64,000 nucleotides of DNA from positions 930,001 through 994,000 of the forward strand of contig MBPM02000010.1 in NCBI GenBank assembly GCA_001695595.3, in the 5' to 3' direction. Source of the stretch: Plasmopara viticola (Eukaryota; Oomycota; Peronosporomycetes; Peronosporales; Peronosporaceae). Every line of letters begins with the position of its first letter. The stretch's first letter is position 1. The notes beneath the pieces are model-generated. The model worked only from the letters and a program-made list of their open reading frames with translations, was not told the origin of the DNA and ran no database searches. The position numbers and the translations under genes are program-made. This document shows positions 33,736-43,296 of this stretch, piece by piece.

Positions 33736-34709
33736 GGCCTTGCGGGTTACCTCATGGGATCTGCGGACCTATGCAAGATCATTTCAAAATCTCCTAAGCA
33801 CTTGAAAATAGAGTGAATCTTCCTCGATGAAACTATCGCCTTTTCAATAGTCTCCGTTAAGAAATAAGTTACTCTCACTAACATGGTTTTGATCTCGTTA
33901 GAATGGAAGAGTCTTACCACTAGAGAGCATATTGGTGTAGCGTTACGACCACAGGAATCACATTGATAAAAAATTAGGTTTAAAAGTGCTGTACACGTTG
34001 ACGAAAATTGGTAACAAGAACGTTTCAATTGATATTACATTTGGGGGGACAGACGTCAGATCGAGGTATTTACAAAAGCTCGAGCTACTGGGGCGAGTCC
34101 AGATTGCAAATGAGCGTCTGTGAAAAAATGAAACACTGGACACCAAGCACGCGATTGAGTCGTTTCGCCTCACGAGGATTGCGGTCGGACATTGCACAAA
34201 CAAGCAGACGAAGCTACTAAGCGTACAAGCGCGTTCATCCTCAGTGTTACTTGTGACGTCACCTTAAAAGTTCGACTTGTGGACTCGATCGACCAGCAAT
34301 CCATGTACCCTTAGTACAACGCAGTACATCGTCACCAAGTGACCTCACTAGCCTTAGTATTTTTCGTCTATTGTCGTTCGATGTGGTGTCACTTTCGATG
34401 ACTCTTTAAGTGATACATTGTTATGATATTGTCGAGGAGGTATCAATAGTGGAAGATAACTTCAATCTATACAAATGACATATTGACACCTCTCGTACAA
34501 GTTATAGACAATTATAGTAGGATACTAAGGGTAGACAGTTGGAGATGTATCCCAAGGTAACTCAGCAAAAGTGAGTATCACATCAATGCAATGTACGTTG
34601 CGTCACATTCGTTGTATCACAAGTGCTTTATTTTAAGGTCGTTCGAAGCGATGTAGTCATATAAGGGGTAGCTCAGTATATTATAAACGGTAAAATCACC
34701 ACGCATTTT
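33736..34709 (+). repeat. Repeat blocks K-L-D-N of unit 1
   Basis: Four short blocks in fixed order recur through the right half of the window. K (33736-34000) contains GGCCTTGCGGGTTACCTC. L (34030-34260) contains CTACTGGGGCGAGTCCA. D (34270-34500) contains GATCGACCAGCAATCC and GAGGAGGTATCAATAGTGG. N (34560-34700) contains GCGTCACATTCGTTGTATCA. Fragments of coding-like frames are visible but none stays open across copies. This is the head of a unit that repeats at 37.2 kb, U-start to U-start distance about 3.47 kb. Confidence 0.8.
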
Positions 34710-35498
34710 CTATCGAAGGGTACGGATCACTTGGTTCATCACGGTACGTAGATCGACAACGGCGATTGCATTTACACCAGTCGGTAGAGCTTGGTTCGCA
34801 GGGATAGACAAGATTCGGTGCATGTCGAAGGTGACATTGACAGCAGCGCCAGCGGCGTTGTGTCGAAAGGTTCCACTCGCTGTTGGTCTAACTGTTGGGG
34901 TAGGACGGATCGTACTATCATAGAGAGCATATCGAATCTGAGTGCCAGGGGCACTGATTTTCAGTAGCAACACATACTGGATCCCAGCATACCCGAACCA
35001 CCATCTGGCAGCATTTGTCAGACTTGACCAAGATTGAAATCTCCCAACCTCCACTGCCAGTGTCACCCAATCCGCAATGGTACGAGGTGACGGTGGCGGT
35101 GTTTGGTGGGGCGTAAATCCCATCGGACCGAATGTCGCATCGGCCTCCTTGTTCGGGTTGGCAGCTCTTCTCGCGGTCAGCGAGCCACCACTTGCAACCT
35201 CAAGATCATCTCCTGATGCATGATTGAACAGCTTCTCGAAAGACCGTGCAGTACTTTCATGCACTTTGGTTGGAAGATCGAACATCACGAGACGCCCATC
35301 ATCAAGGGCGAGAAATCGAAGCGCGATCCGCAGTCCTTCGCCATCCCCGACGTACACATTGAAGGCATGTACAGAAACTCTGTCACAAACGACGTATGGG
35401 TCGACTTCGTCGTCTTTGTCGAAATAACTCGCCACCACATCGAGCTTTAGCGCATTCATGACACCGCGAATTTCTTTGGCGGTTTTAAAAGGCGTCAT
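34710..35498 (-). CDS. PD-(D/E)XK (Uma2-like) fold protein, copy U1
   Basis: Open frame homologous to U2 at 38181-39062. The homologous frame runs to 35585 (291 residues), but there the start codon is GTG, where U2 has ATG. The first ATG is at 35498, giving 262 residues, so the N-terminal 29 residues may be lost in this copy. Numbered from 35585: an N-terminal TPFKTAKEIRGVMNALKLD segment, then LRIALRFLALDDGRLVMFDLPTKVHES, then KEADATFGP with D149, LAVEVG with E179, SWSSLTNAARWW and YVLLLKI with K209. Acidic KEAD, hydrophobic VEVG and a following lysine strand are the arrangement I associate with eukaryotic Uma2-like restriction-endonuclease-fold domains; no activity can be inferred. No signal peptide or membrane span. 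It lies between block N and block S. Confidence 0.6.
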   Translation of the reverse strand: MTPFKTAKEIRGVMNALKLDVVASYFDKDDEVDPYVVCDRVSVHAFNVYVGDGEGLRIALRFLALDDGRLVMFDLPTKVHESTARSFEKLFNHASGDDLEVASGGSLTARRAANPNKEADATFGPMGFTPHQTPPPSPRTIADWVTLAVEVGRFQSWSSLTNAARWWFGYAGIQYVLLLKISAPGTQIRYALYDSTIRPTPTVRPTASGTFRHNAAGAAVNVTFDMHRILSIPANQALPTGVNAIAVVDLRTVMNQVIRTLR

Positions 35499-35764
35499 GC
35501 TTGCTGCAGCAGTTGCTCTTGGCCGTACCACGTCGTTTTTTGCGCTGGAAGAACTATACGAATCTCCGTCGCAGTAGGCGCTCACTTTTCAATCCGTTGT
35601 TTCTTTTCCCAAATGAGAAAGGAAACCAAGGAAACCGGTTCGCTCAACACGAGAAAAGAGAATGTGCGCAGGCTGCGACGGGGATTGCGCAAGATTGACA
35701 TCTACACGACCAAGTCAATAAACATACAATAAAAAGTAAACTATCAGCGCAAAATTTCTGCAAG
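35499..35764 (-). other. Upstream flank of U1
   Basis: Homologous over most of its length with the flanks of U2 and U3 (landmark GACATCTACACGACCAAGTCAA). It contains the former coding positions for residues 1-29 of U1 and probably the promoter. No other gene seen. Confidence 0.5.
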
Positions 35765-35895
35765 AATTGACTAGCAGTATTAGCACAAATGGTCTGTAGT
35801 AATAATTTCAAATAGTCGCTAAGGTACTATGGTCGAGCTCGCATACAAAGATTGACCTAACTTAGACATGCAACGTGTACGATACTGAGTAGCCA
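35765..35895 (+). repeat. Repeat block S, direct copy
   Basis: Contains GACTAGCAGTATTAGCACAA and TCGCTAAGGTACTATGGTCG, the uninterrupted equivalent of the site where a SINE inserted at 53363-53720. Confidence 0.8.
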
Positions 35896-35928
35896 ACAAA
35901 TCGTTTCTTTTGCAATGACTAACATATT

Positions 35929-36455
35929 CTAAAGCGGAGGTGTCACGCGCAGATCCTCTGCATTAAACTCGTTCATCACCCTTGTCTTGCTCTCAACAAA
36001 AAGCTGCATGGACGTCTGCATCATGGCACGTGTTGCCGTCCACTCCGTAGAGCGCATGCAGCGCTAGTTTGCACACATTGCATACCACGCTACCATGTCG
36101 ACGGCCAAGCCCATATTCCCAGTGGAAATGGTTGCCATAGCGACACAATTGAGTTTTTCTGCTAAAACGCACAGTCGTTGTGAATTCAATCCACTGGGAC
36201 CTAGGCAGTGAATAAGACGGTCCACACCTACATCAAAACCAAGACTTGCATGAGCCTCCCCAACATCAAGTCGAACACTTAAGGTTGACACATAATCTCG
36301 CAGTCCTTGTCCTGCACGTCGAACAATGACCGACACTGTACAAGTGTGCGGGTCTCTTAAGAACGGAGCAGTTGGAAATGCTAGCCCACCAATTTGTTGA
36401 CTGCCAACAGTCTAAATCGTTCCCAGATCTCCACGATCTGCACGCGAGCACGAAA
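35929..36455 (-). pseudogene. Macro-domain-like relic, copy A2
   Basis: Read on the minus strand, the frames give a GDLG start, then GLRDYVSTLSVRLDVGEAH, GFDVGVDRLIHCLGP, LCVLAEKLNCVAMATISTGN and MGLAVD. A different frame continues to ALHALYGVDGNTCH and ends LRVTPPL. A GD(L)T-like start, an IHxxGP strand, a LAxE helix and an ISTG loop are the order of landmarks in ADP-ribose-binding macro domains. An in-frame TAG lies right after GDLGTI and a deletion has removed residues before RLCVLAEKL, so this copy cannot encode an intact domain. The shared TAG in all three copies is discussed in the findings. Confidence 0.5.
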
Positions 36456-36642
36456 GTGCACCAATTGCTCTGCAGGGCGCAAAAAGTTCCTTGAATTTCA
36501 ACATGCTGCCTCGTGTATTAGTTGACTCGATCCTGCATGGATCCATTGGACTGAAGCTTTTCAAGCGATTCAGCAATAGCGTCCGTGCTATTTTGTGACG
36601 ACTACTTTGCTCTGTTTGCTGCCCTAGGTCGAGAGAGAGGCT

Positions 36643-37032
36643 TTATTCCATGTCCGGGTCCAAGTTCCGATTCTCATCATCTTCCTCCTCTCCCTCTTCC
36701 TCTTGTTCCTCCTGTTCCTCCTCTTCAATCTCTTCCTGTTCTGCAACAACAGGAAGCTGCTCAATGGGCGGCAACTCCCCTCCAAAATGTATCCAAAGCA
36801 TTTCCTCCCGCAATTTATCTTCCCTCACCACACTTCGCCACGATCCATCAGCTACTAGCACCTCAAGAAGGCTTCCTACTGTTGGCAGATCGAGCAGTTG
36901 GCGCAGCCTTTGCAACAGCGTCTCTACGTCAAACACACAAACGCATGCTCTACGACAAGAGACTTCCTTTGCATAACGCGGACGCTTGGTCATTAGCGTA
37001 TCGCTGGGCGGTAAGGTGGTGTGATTGTACAT
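36643..37032 (-). CDS. Acidic-tailed ORF of the repeat unit (unknown function)
   Basis: 129 residues from ATG 37032 (the frame is open to at least 37059, without another ATG). The first half has a folded look: RPRYAKEVSCRRACVCVFD, LLQRLRQLLDLPTVGSLLEV, GSWRSVVREDKLREEMLW. The second half is almost only glutamate and aspartate (EEEEQEEQEEEGEEEDDE), ending DPDME. I recognise no family. The terminal stop is kept in the copy at 54.6-55.0 kb, which otherwise has a frameshift. It lies just upstream of the macro-like relic on the same strand, so both may once have been exons of one gene. The serine-rich frame on the opposite strand is its shadow. Confidence 0.4.
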   Translation of the reverse strand: MYNHTTLPPSDTLMTKRPRYAKEVSCRRACVCVFDVETLLQRLRQLLDLPTVGSLLEVLVADGSWRSVVREDKLREEMLWIHFGGELPPIEQLPVVAEQEEIEEEEQEEQEEEGEEEDDENRNLDPDME

Positions 37033-37059
37033 CACATTCTCATCGCAAGGTGTCGCCAC

Positions 37060-38180
37060 CTCATTTTGAAGTGAGGAGATAGATTGATAATAACCCGACG
37101 TGATTGCTTTGGAAGAAGAGAATACAATACTGCGTAAAAAGTAATCTTTGCACTAAATGACTCCTGTCACATGGCAAGTCTAGTGTCAAAGGCCTTGCGG
37201 GTAACGTCACGGGATCTGCAGACGCTTGCAAGATCATTGCAGACTTTCCTAAGCAATTGAAACCAGAGTGACTCTTCCTCGATGAAACTATCGCCTTTTC
37301 AATGGTCTCCGTTAAGGATGAATTTATTCTCACTAAAATGGCTTTGATTTTGTTAGAAGGAAAGAGTGCTACCACTAGAGAGCAAATTGGAGGAGCGTTA
37401 TGACCACAGGAATCACATTGATAAAAATCAAAGGTTTGAAGTGCTGAACACGTTGACCATGCTTGTGAGCCTTTTAAAAGAGCGTTTCAATTGATATTAC
37501 ATTTGGGGGGACAGACGTCTGCTCGAGGTATTTACAAGGTGCTCGAGCTACTGGGGCGAGTCCAAATTGCAAATGAGCGTCTGTGAAAAAATGAAACACT
37601 GGACACTAAGCACGCGATTGAGTCGTTTTGCCTCACGGGATTGCGGTCGGACATTGCACAAACAAGCAGACGAAGCTTTTAAGCGTACATCCATCCTCAA
37701 GGTTACTTGTGAAGTCACCTTTAAAGCAATTTTAGATCTTCGACTTGTGGACTCGATCGACCAGCAATCCATTTACCCTTGGTACAACGCAGCACATCAT
37801 CGTCAAGTGACCTCACTAGCCTTAAAATTTTTCGTCTATTGTCATTAGATGTGGTGTCACTTTCGATGACTCTTTAAGTGATCCATTATAATGATATTGT
37901 CGAGGAGGTATCAATAGTGGAAGATAACTTCAATCTATACAAATGACATTTTGACGGAGATGCATCCCAACGTGACACAGCAAAAGTAGTAACACATCGA
38001 TGCAATGCACGTTGCGTCACATTCGTTGTATCGCAACTGCTCTTTATGGTCAAGTGTATAATGCATAATGATTCCGCTTCAAGGCAAACAAATTCGTTTG
38101 CCAAGGTCAGTCGAAGCGATATAGTCATATAACAGAAAGCTCAGTATATTGTAAACGGTAAAATCACGACGCATTTTCTA
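37060..38180 (+). repeat. Repeat blocks K-L-D-N of unit 2
   Basis: Second tandem unit, colinear with 33736-34709. K at 37190-37460, L at 37490-37740, D at 37740-37930, N at 37965-38170. Unit 2 has a short insertion in N (GGCAAACAAATTCGTTTGCC, about 38080-38102, a palindrome) that is also in the 55.3-kb copy but not in unit 1. Confidence 0.8.
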
Positions 38181-39062
38181 TCAAAGGCTATCGATCACTT
38201 CATTCATCACGGTACGTAGATCGACAACGGCGGCTGCATTCACACCAGTTGGAAGAGCTTGGCTTGCAGGGATAGACAAGATTCGGCGCATGTCGAAAGT
38301 GACATTGATAGCAGCTCCAGCAGAAATGTGCCGAAATATTCCACGCGCTGCTGGTCTATCCATTGGAGTCGGACGGTTCGTACTATCATAGAGAGCATAA
38401 TGAATCTGAGTCCCAGGGGCACTAATTTTCAGTAGCAACACATACTGGATCCCAGCATAATCGAACCACCATCTGGCAGCATCTGTCAGACTTGCCCAAG
38501 ATTGAGATCTCCCGACCTCCACTGCCAGTGTCACCCAATCCGCGATGGTGCGAGGTGCCGGTGGCGGTGTTCGGAGGGGTGTAGATCTCTTCGGACCAAA
38601 TGTCGCATCGGCCTCCTTCTTTGGGTTAGCAGCTCTTCTCGCAGTCATCGAGCCACCACTTGCAACCTCAAGATCATTTCCTGATGCACGATTAAACAGC
38701 TTCTCGAAAGACCGTGCAGTACTTTCATGCACTTTGGTTGGAAGATCGAAAATCACGAGACGCCCATCATCAAGGGCGAGAAATCGAAGCGCAATCCGCA
38801 GTCCTTCGCCATCCCCGACGTACTCATTGAAGGCATGTACAGAAACTCTGTCACAAACGACGTATGGGTCGACTTCGTCGTCTTTGTCGAAATAACTCGC
38901 TACTTTATCGAGCTTCAGCGCATTCATGACGCCGCGAATTTCTTTGGCGGTTTTAAAAGGCGTCATGTTTGCTGCGGCAAGCATGGCGCTTGATCTTGGC
39001 CGTACCACGTCGTATCTTGCGCTGGAAGATTTATACGAATCTCCGTCGCAGTATGCGCTCAT
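38181..39062 (-). CDS. PD-(D/E)XK (Uma2-like) fold protein, copy U2
   Basis: 293 residues from ATG 39062; the best-preserved copy. Same layout as U1: the segment TPFKTAKEIRGVMNALKLDK, then GRLVIFDLPTKVHES, KEADATFGP, LAVEVGRSQSW, LTDAARWWF, YAGIQYVLLLKI and a C-terminal half with FDMRRILSIPASQALPTGVN and AAVVDLRTVMNEV. The candidate catalytic Asp (KEAD), Glu (VEVG) and Lys (LLLKI) are all present. No introns needed. Differences from U1 are scattered substitutions plus a three-residue insertion and small deletions near residue 25, none shifting the frame. Two frames open over nearly 300 codons in decayed surroundings suggest recent duplication or selection. Function unknown; the fold call is an inference from motifs. 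Confidence 0.65.
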   Translation of the reverse strand: MSAYCDGDSYKSSSARYDVVRPRSSAMLAAANMTPFKTAKEIRGVMNALKLDKVASYFDKDDEVDPYVVCDRVSVHAFNEYVGDGEGLRIALRFLALDDGRLVIFDLPTKVHESTARSFEKLFNRASGNDLEVASGGSMTARRAANPKKEADATFGPKRSTPLRTPPPAPRTIADWVTLAVEVGRSQSWASLTDAARWWFDYAGIQYVLLLKISAPGTQIHYALYDSTNRPTPMDRPAARGIFRHISAGAAINVTFDMRRILSIPASQALPTGVNAAAVVDLRTVMNEVIDSL

Positions 39063-39133
39063 TTTTCAAGCCGTTGTTTCTTTTCTTAAATGAGAAAGGG
39101 AACCAAGGAAACCGGTCTGCTCAACACGAGAAA

Positions 39134-39227
39134 AGAGAATGTGCAAGCTGCGACGGGGATTGTGCTAGATTGACAAGACAAGAGAATGCGCGCAGTTGCG
39201 ACGGGGATTGCGCTAGATTGACATCTA
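39134..39227. repeat. 47-bp tandem duplication upstream of U2
   Basis: Two adjacent copies starting AGAGAATG (39134 and 39181) with GCGACGGGGATTG inside each. The flanks of U1 and U3 have only one copy, so the duplication arose after the units separated. Confidence 0.8.
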
Positions 39228-39289
39228 CACGACCAAGTCAATAAATAGACAATAAAAACTAAACTATCAGCGCAAAATCTCTGCAAGAA

Positions 39290-39560
39290 TTGACCCAACT
39301 TGATTATGCAACCCGATAAACAATTGATTTGAAGTGACTGAGCGATTTTGAAGTGAAGGAAATTCTCTGCATTAAACCTATTGATCACCCTTGTCTGGCT
39401 TTCAACAAAAGCAGCATAGACGTCTGCGTCGAAGCACACGATGGCGATTGTTGCGGTCCAGTAACGTTAGGTGCATGTACGGCTGGATTGCACACATTAC
39501 AAACCACGCAACGGAGTCATCTGGCAAGCCCATGACCTGTCTCGAAGTGTAAGCTCAAAA
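39290..39560 (-). pseudogene. Diverged macro-like 3' end
   Basis: Related to the 3' end of the macro-like relics: GACGTCTATGCTGCTTTTGTTGA and the GACAAGGGTGAT segment are recognisable, the rest is strongly mutated. A sister copy is at 56510-56770. Only the last 150-250 bp of the domain are represented. Confidence 0.45.
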
Positions 39561-40059
39561 CCATCAAGTGGAAGAAGAAAACCATTGTTTTCCTCGGCTT
39601 CTTCTTCCATTTCGGCAAGATAGAGAAAAAGCAGCGCTTTGTATTCAAGTGACACTTCGTAGTTGACACGAAAATTGCACTGCATTAACCAGAATTACTA
39701 AAGGCTTTCGTGCTACCAAACCAGGAGATGAGTTGGTGTCCGCGGACGTCTCATCCACCATCTTCAAGTTTTATTTAACTCGAAAGTAATCACGTAAAAA
39801 AACGGTTGCTTAGCATTACTTTTAAAGTCTAGGATCATCAAGTGCGTTCTCTACCAAAATCACTGCGCACGAGAGACACATCAGACTCTTTCTAAAAGTG
39901 AATCATTCCCAACTCGTCGAGGTGAACCTCTATGCTGCGAAAATTACCACATGAGTACCGAGCGTCCACGAGATCTGCTGTGGCCACCCACTTGATGCGA
40001 GGATTTCCGTGAAAAGTGCGTGTGTGGGCTATATCCTACGGCCGAAACAGGGAATTCCA

Positions 40060-40700
40060 AAATTCATATTCGGATAACTACAGCTTCAAGAAGCTCTCCT
40101 TGCTCTCATGCTTACGACAGGATTTTCGTGTCGAATTCTGATCGACAACCGTGACAACTAATACAAAGTACTAGTACAAACCGCTCTACCACTATAAACA
40201 GATATTGTATTCAGCATAATGACAGTTAGTTAATAATTAGTAACATGGGAGAGTTGATTCGTAGCCAATCAACTCAATGCCACTTAGCGCGCATTTGCAC
40301 GGAGTACTGCGATTTCTACCATGCGAACTTCATCCAGAAAAGTAGTTTAGGTGATGCGATTAAAGTCATCCAAAGCCCTTCTCGACTCAACTATTACTTT
40401 CAAATTTAGTAACGAGCTATTGTTGAGTAGTATTTATCGTCGTTTCGAATTGGCTGTGGATGTTGTGCGTCGACATACTCGACATTTATTGCGTGGCTCT
40501 GTGTATAATGCTACAATACAAAGTTATGTCATAAATCGACCTCGCGACAGCCTTCGTCTGTCATAACGAGTTGCCCGTATTCAAAAAAATCCATCTTTCA
40601 AAAGTCATTTCCTAAGCCATATATGTCGATTGGGAAGAGGTTGTTATCAAGCTACAAGCGTTAGTGTTCAAATTGTTATTAACGGAGCCACGGTTCAGAT
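40060..40700 (+). repeat. Direct repeat R, left copy
   Basis: Matches 63385-64000 in the same orientation. Landmarks: CTCATGCTTACGACAG, GTCGAATTCTGATCGACAACC, GATGTTGTGCGTCGACATAC. It contains a 71-residue frame (40351-40566) ending PRDSLRLS whose protein sequence is largely kept in the right copy, suggesting a piece of former coding sequence. Confidence 0.75.
40351..40566 (+). pseudogene. Conserved 71-residue frame in repeat R (unknown)
   Basis: Reads SSIYRRFELAVDVVRRHTRH, then LLRGSVYNATIQSYV and PRDSLRLS. The counterpart at 63642-63887 differs mostly by conservative changes (LAVDVVHRCTRHLLRGFVYN). No family recognised. Sequence after the stop still looks coding in a shifted frame, so it is probably part of a longer broken gene. 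Confidence 0.3.
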
Positions 40701-40979
40701 TGATCAAGTCGTGAAAATATGAAATCGAATTTAAGAATCTGACAAAAACAGATTATGACATTTATGTCAAGCATGACTCAACGAGCAAATATGTACTAGA
40801 TGACTATTCCACCACAATGAGCCAAGGGACTGGCCGAGCAGCACGATCGCTCGATGACTCGATAACTTTGTCGTGTATCATCGCTACTAATAATGTTGAA
40901 GAGTTTTTATTGGATCAGATCTTTTCAAATATGAGGGTCGACGCACATTCGATTTTTACCGCTCTTCATCATTAAAGCT

Positions 40980-41577
40980 CGAACTTTGCATTCGATGTTG
41001 TGGAAGGAAGTGCAAGAACTCAATCTGTATCAAAGCGTCAGGCATTATTTGCTGCTGTGTGTGCTGTTGCTGCTGGTTTGCCTTTTTACGTCGCAGCATA
41101 TCGGGTCTGCCTCAAATCGCGGAATATCTCTGATTATTTCCGGAAAAATCAAGCAGAAGAGCGCGAGCGGTTTCATCAACCTCGATTGCAACAAATTATC
41201 TACTCATTCGATTTCAACTGGTACTGCCGGCGTTGTCGCGCCTGCTACCATTTCCAGTTTGAACATTACCTTTGAGTTCTAGAAATACGCGCCCAGTACT
41301 TTGCAGTTTTAGTGGTGGCGCGACAACAGTTGCCTTGGCGTGCGGTCCCGCTCTACCTGCATCTACGGTCACGCATACGATTACAGCCGATGTCAACGAT
41401 ACTTCAACAATCAGATTTGATAGCACCCTCTCTCATCCATCTTCTCGTCTCATAACCCTAACATATTCGCTTACTCCAAGCGCTGACCAAGCGTTGACTC
41501 AGAAGAAAACTACTGCCACTTTGAGCAAATTGCGAACAAATTTTTCCGTTTCTTCAGTCGCTTCTTCACTTGATTAA
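40980..41577 (+). pseudogene. Coding-like relic, unknown
   Basis: Two frames with amino-acid composition unlike the AT-rich surroundings: about 41000-41275 (SVSKRQALFAAVCAVAAGLP then FYVAAYRVCLKSRN) and 41272-41577 (GGATTVALACGPALPA, VTHTITADVNDTSTI), the second rich in Thr, Ser and Ala as in a structural or surface protein. They may be parts of one gene separated by frameshifts. I cannot identify it. Confidence 0.25.
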
Positions 41578-43296
41578 TAACTATATTGCTATTCCAAAGC
41601 GTTTGATCGTGCAACCCATTGTATACAATCCAAACGGCAGGTGCTACAACGTCGGACGCGACCAATCCGCTCTGTTGTCCATTCCAAACAGTTCCAGCCA
41701 CAATTTTGGCGCTTGCCACAACTGAAATTTACAGATCAAAGTTGCAAACATTTCCGATCTGAAGCATTCCCAAGAGTTTCGGATACGATTTGTTCGTGCA
41801 AGGGATGTCAAAGACTGGAATTCATAATGGTATTGATGACATGACATCGGCTGGTTTGCTGTCTTAACGTTAATGGGAGTCGCTGTATCCATTCGTGGTC
41901 GTAAATTTTGGTTGTTGTCTTCCAAATTAAGATAAGCCAGTAAGAGTGTCATCGTGACTTGTACTTCCAACTGCAACTGCGGTTCAGCAATCTATTCCCA
42001 CGTGTATCGCGGAGTTGTCGCAAAGCATTATTACGGTAATGGGTACTAAAGAGTTTAATGCTTATTCATCAGCTGAAACGCAGTAAGCAATTAATATCAC
42101 TTATCTTTTCTATTTAAGTGTGACCTTATATCCGAAAATCGGATCAAGCAAAAAGCATACGGTTGCTAGTACACTATAATGGCAAAGAGCGAGTTTGTTT
42201 AGGGAACTTAAAGGCTTTTTATCTTAAACAAGTCCTTAGACGAGGCTGGGGCAAATTCGCGATTTATTTTGGTGCAGCGAGTGATGGCCAAGAAACGTAA
42301 GTATAAATTTGATCAAGTCACAAAAGAACTACTGTAGTGTCGTTATGGCCCTTCTTAAATTATCAAATGAAAAAACAATGAAAACTTTCAAAGCCAGTAA
42401 TAATGGCATACTCAAGCCCCAACATCGACTGACACAGATGTAATTATAAAACAGCCCGCCACACAAAATATTCACTCGAAGATTTCTACAGCGGAGTAGA
42501 TGACGTTGCCTAAAGATAGTCAAGACTCGAGCAAAAAATAAACGATTATAAGAGAGGCGTTTGACGACCACAGAAGAAGCATTTTACAAGTAACAGAGTT
42601 TGAAAAAGATCATTTGACTCAAAGACGTCAAGACATGGCTACTAAATTTGTTAATTAGTCATGTGAGAATCCGATCAACGTCCGAAACGAAAATTAACCG
42701 AAATCTTGCCTATTTAATCTCCCAGCGTCAAACGAGCTGCTAAAAGTGCTGCTGAGCAAACTGAAGAAAATCTTTCACTCACTCGACAACTATTTTTTAC
42801 AATTGAACTAATAACAGAGCTGCGACGACGAAGAGATAATAGGAGAGCAGAAATTACACAAGTTAGATGATGGCGTAAAAGAGCATAGTTAAATGATAAA
42901 TAAACTTCTAGTGTAACATCAGAGTTCCAAAAGACTATTTGGAAGAATTTCTACAGAAATATTAAACATGAAATTAGAGGAGCACTCGAGTAACAAAAAG
43001 GCAAAGTTTGTATAAAGACAATGCTTCTTAGGCGCCAAAAAAGCATAAAATATCAAAAGTCACGATAGATCAGCGCAAAAATGAGCTAATAGGCTAGTTT
43101 AGTGAAAATCTTTGTTTAGTACTTGATTCAAGAATTTTTAATACGAAAAATCAATTATTTGATTACGGCTAATTAAATACAGAAACAAGGAAAGTCTAAT
43201 TGTTGCTCTTTAATGTCTCCTTCTTTTTCACTTCCAAATCAAAAATTTCATCAAATGTCAATGACACTTCGCATACTTAAGCAACATCTTGAGCAA

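Noticed and set aside
36585..37082. Plus-strand 165-codon and serine-rich frames
   Set aside because: Complement of the Glu/Asp-rich tail of the minus-strand ORF; poly-Ser arises from reading GAG/GAA repeats backwards.
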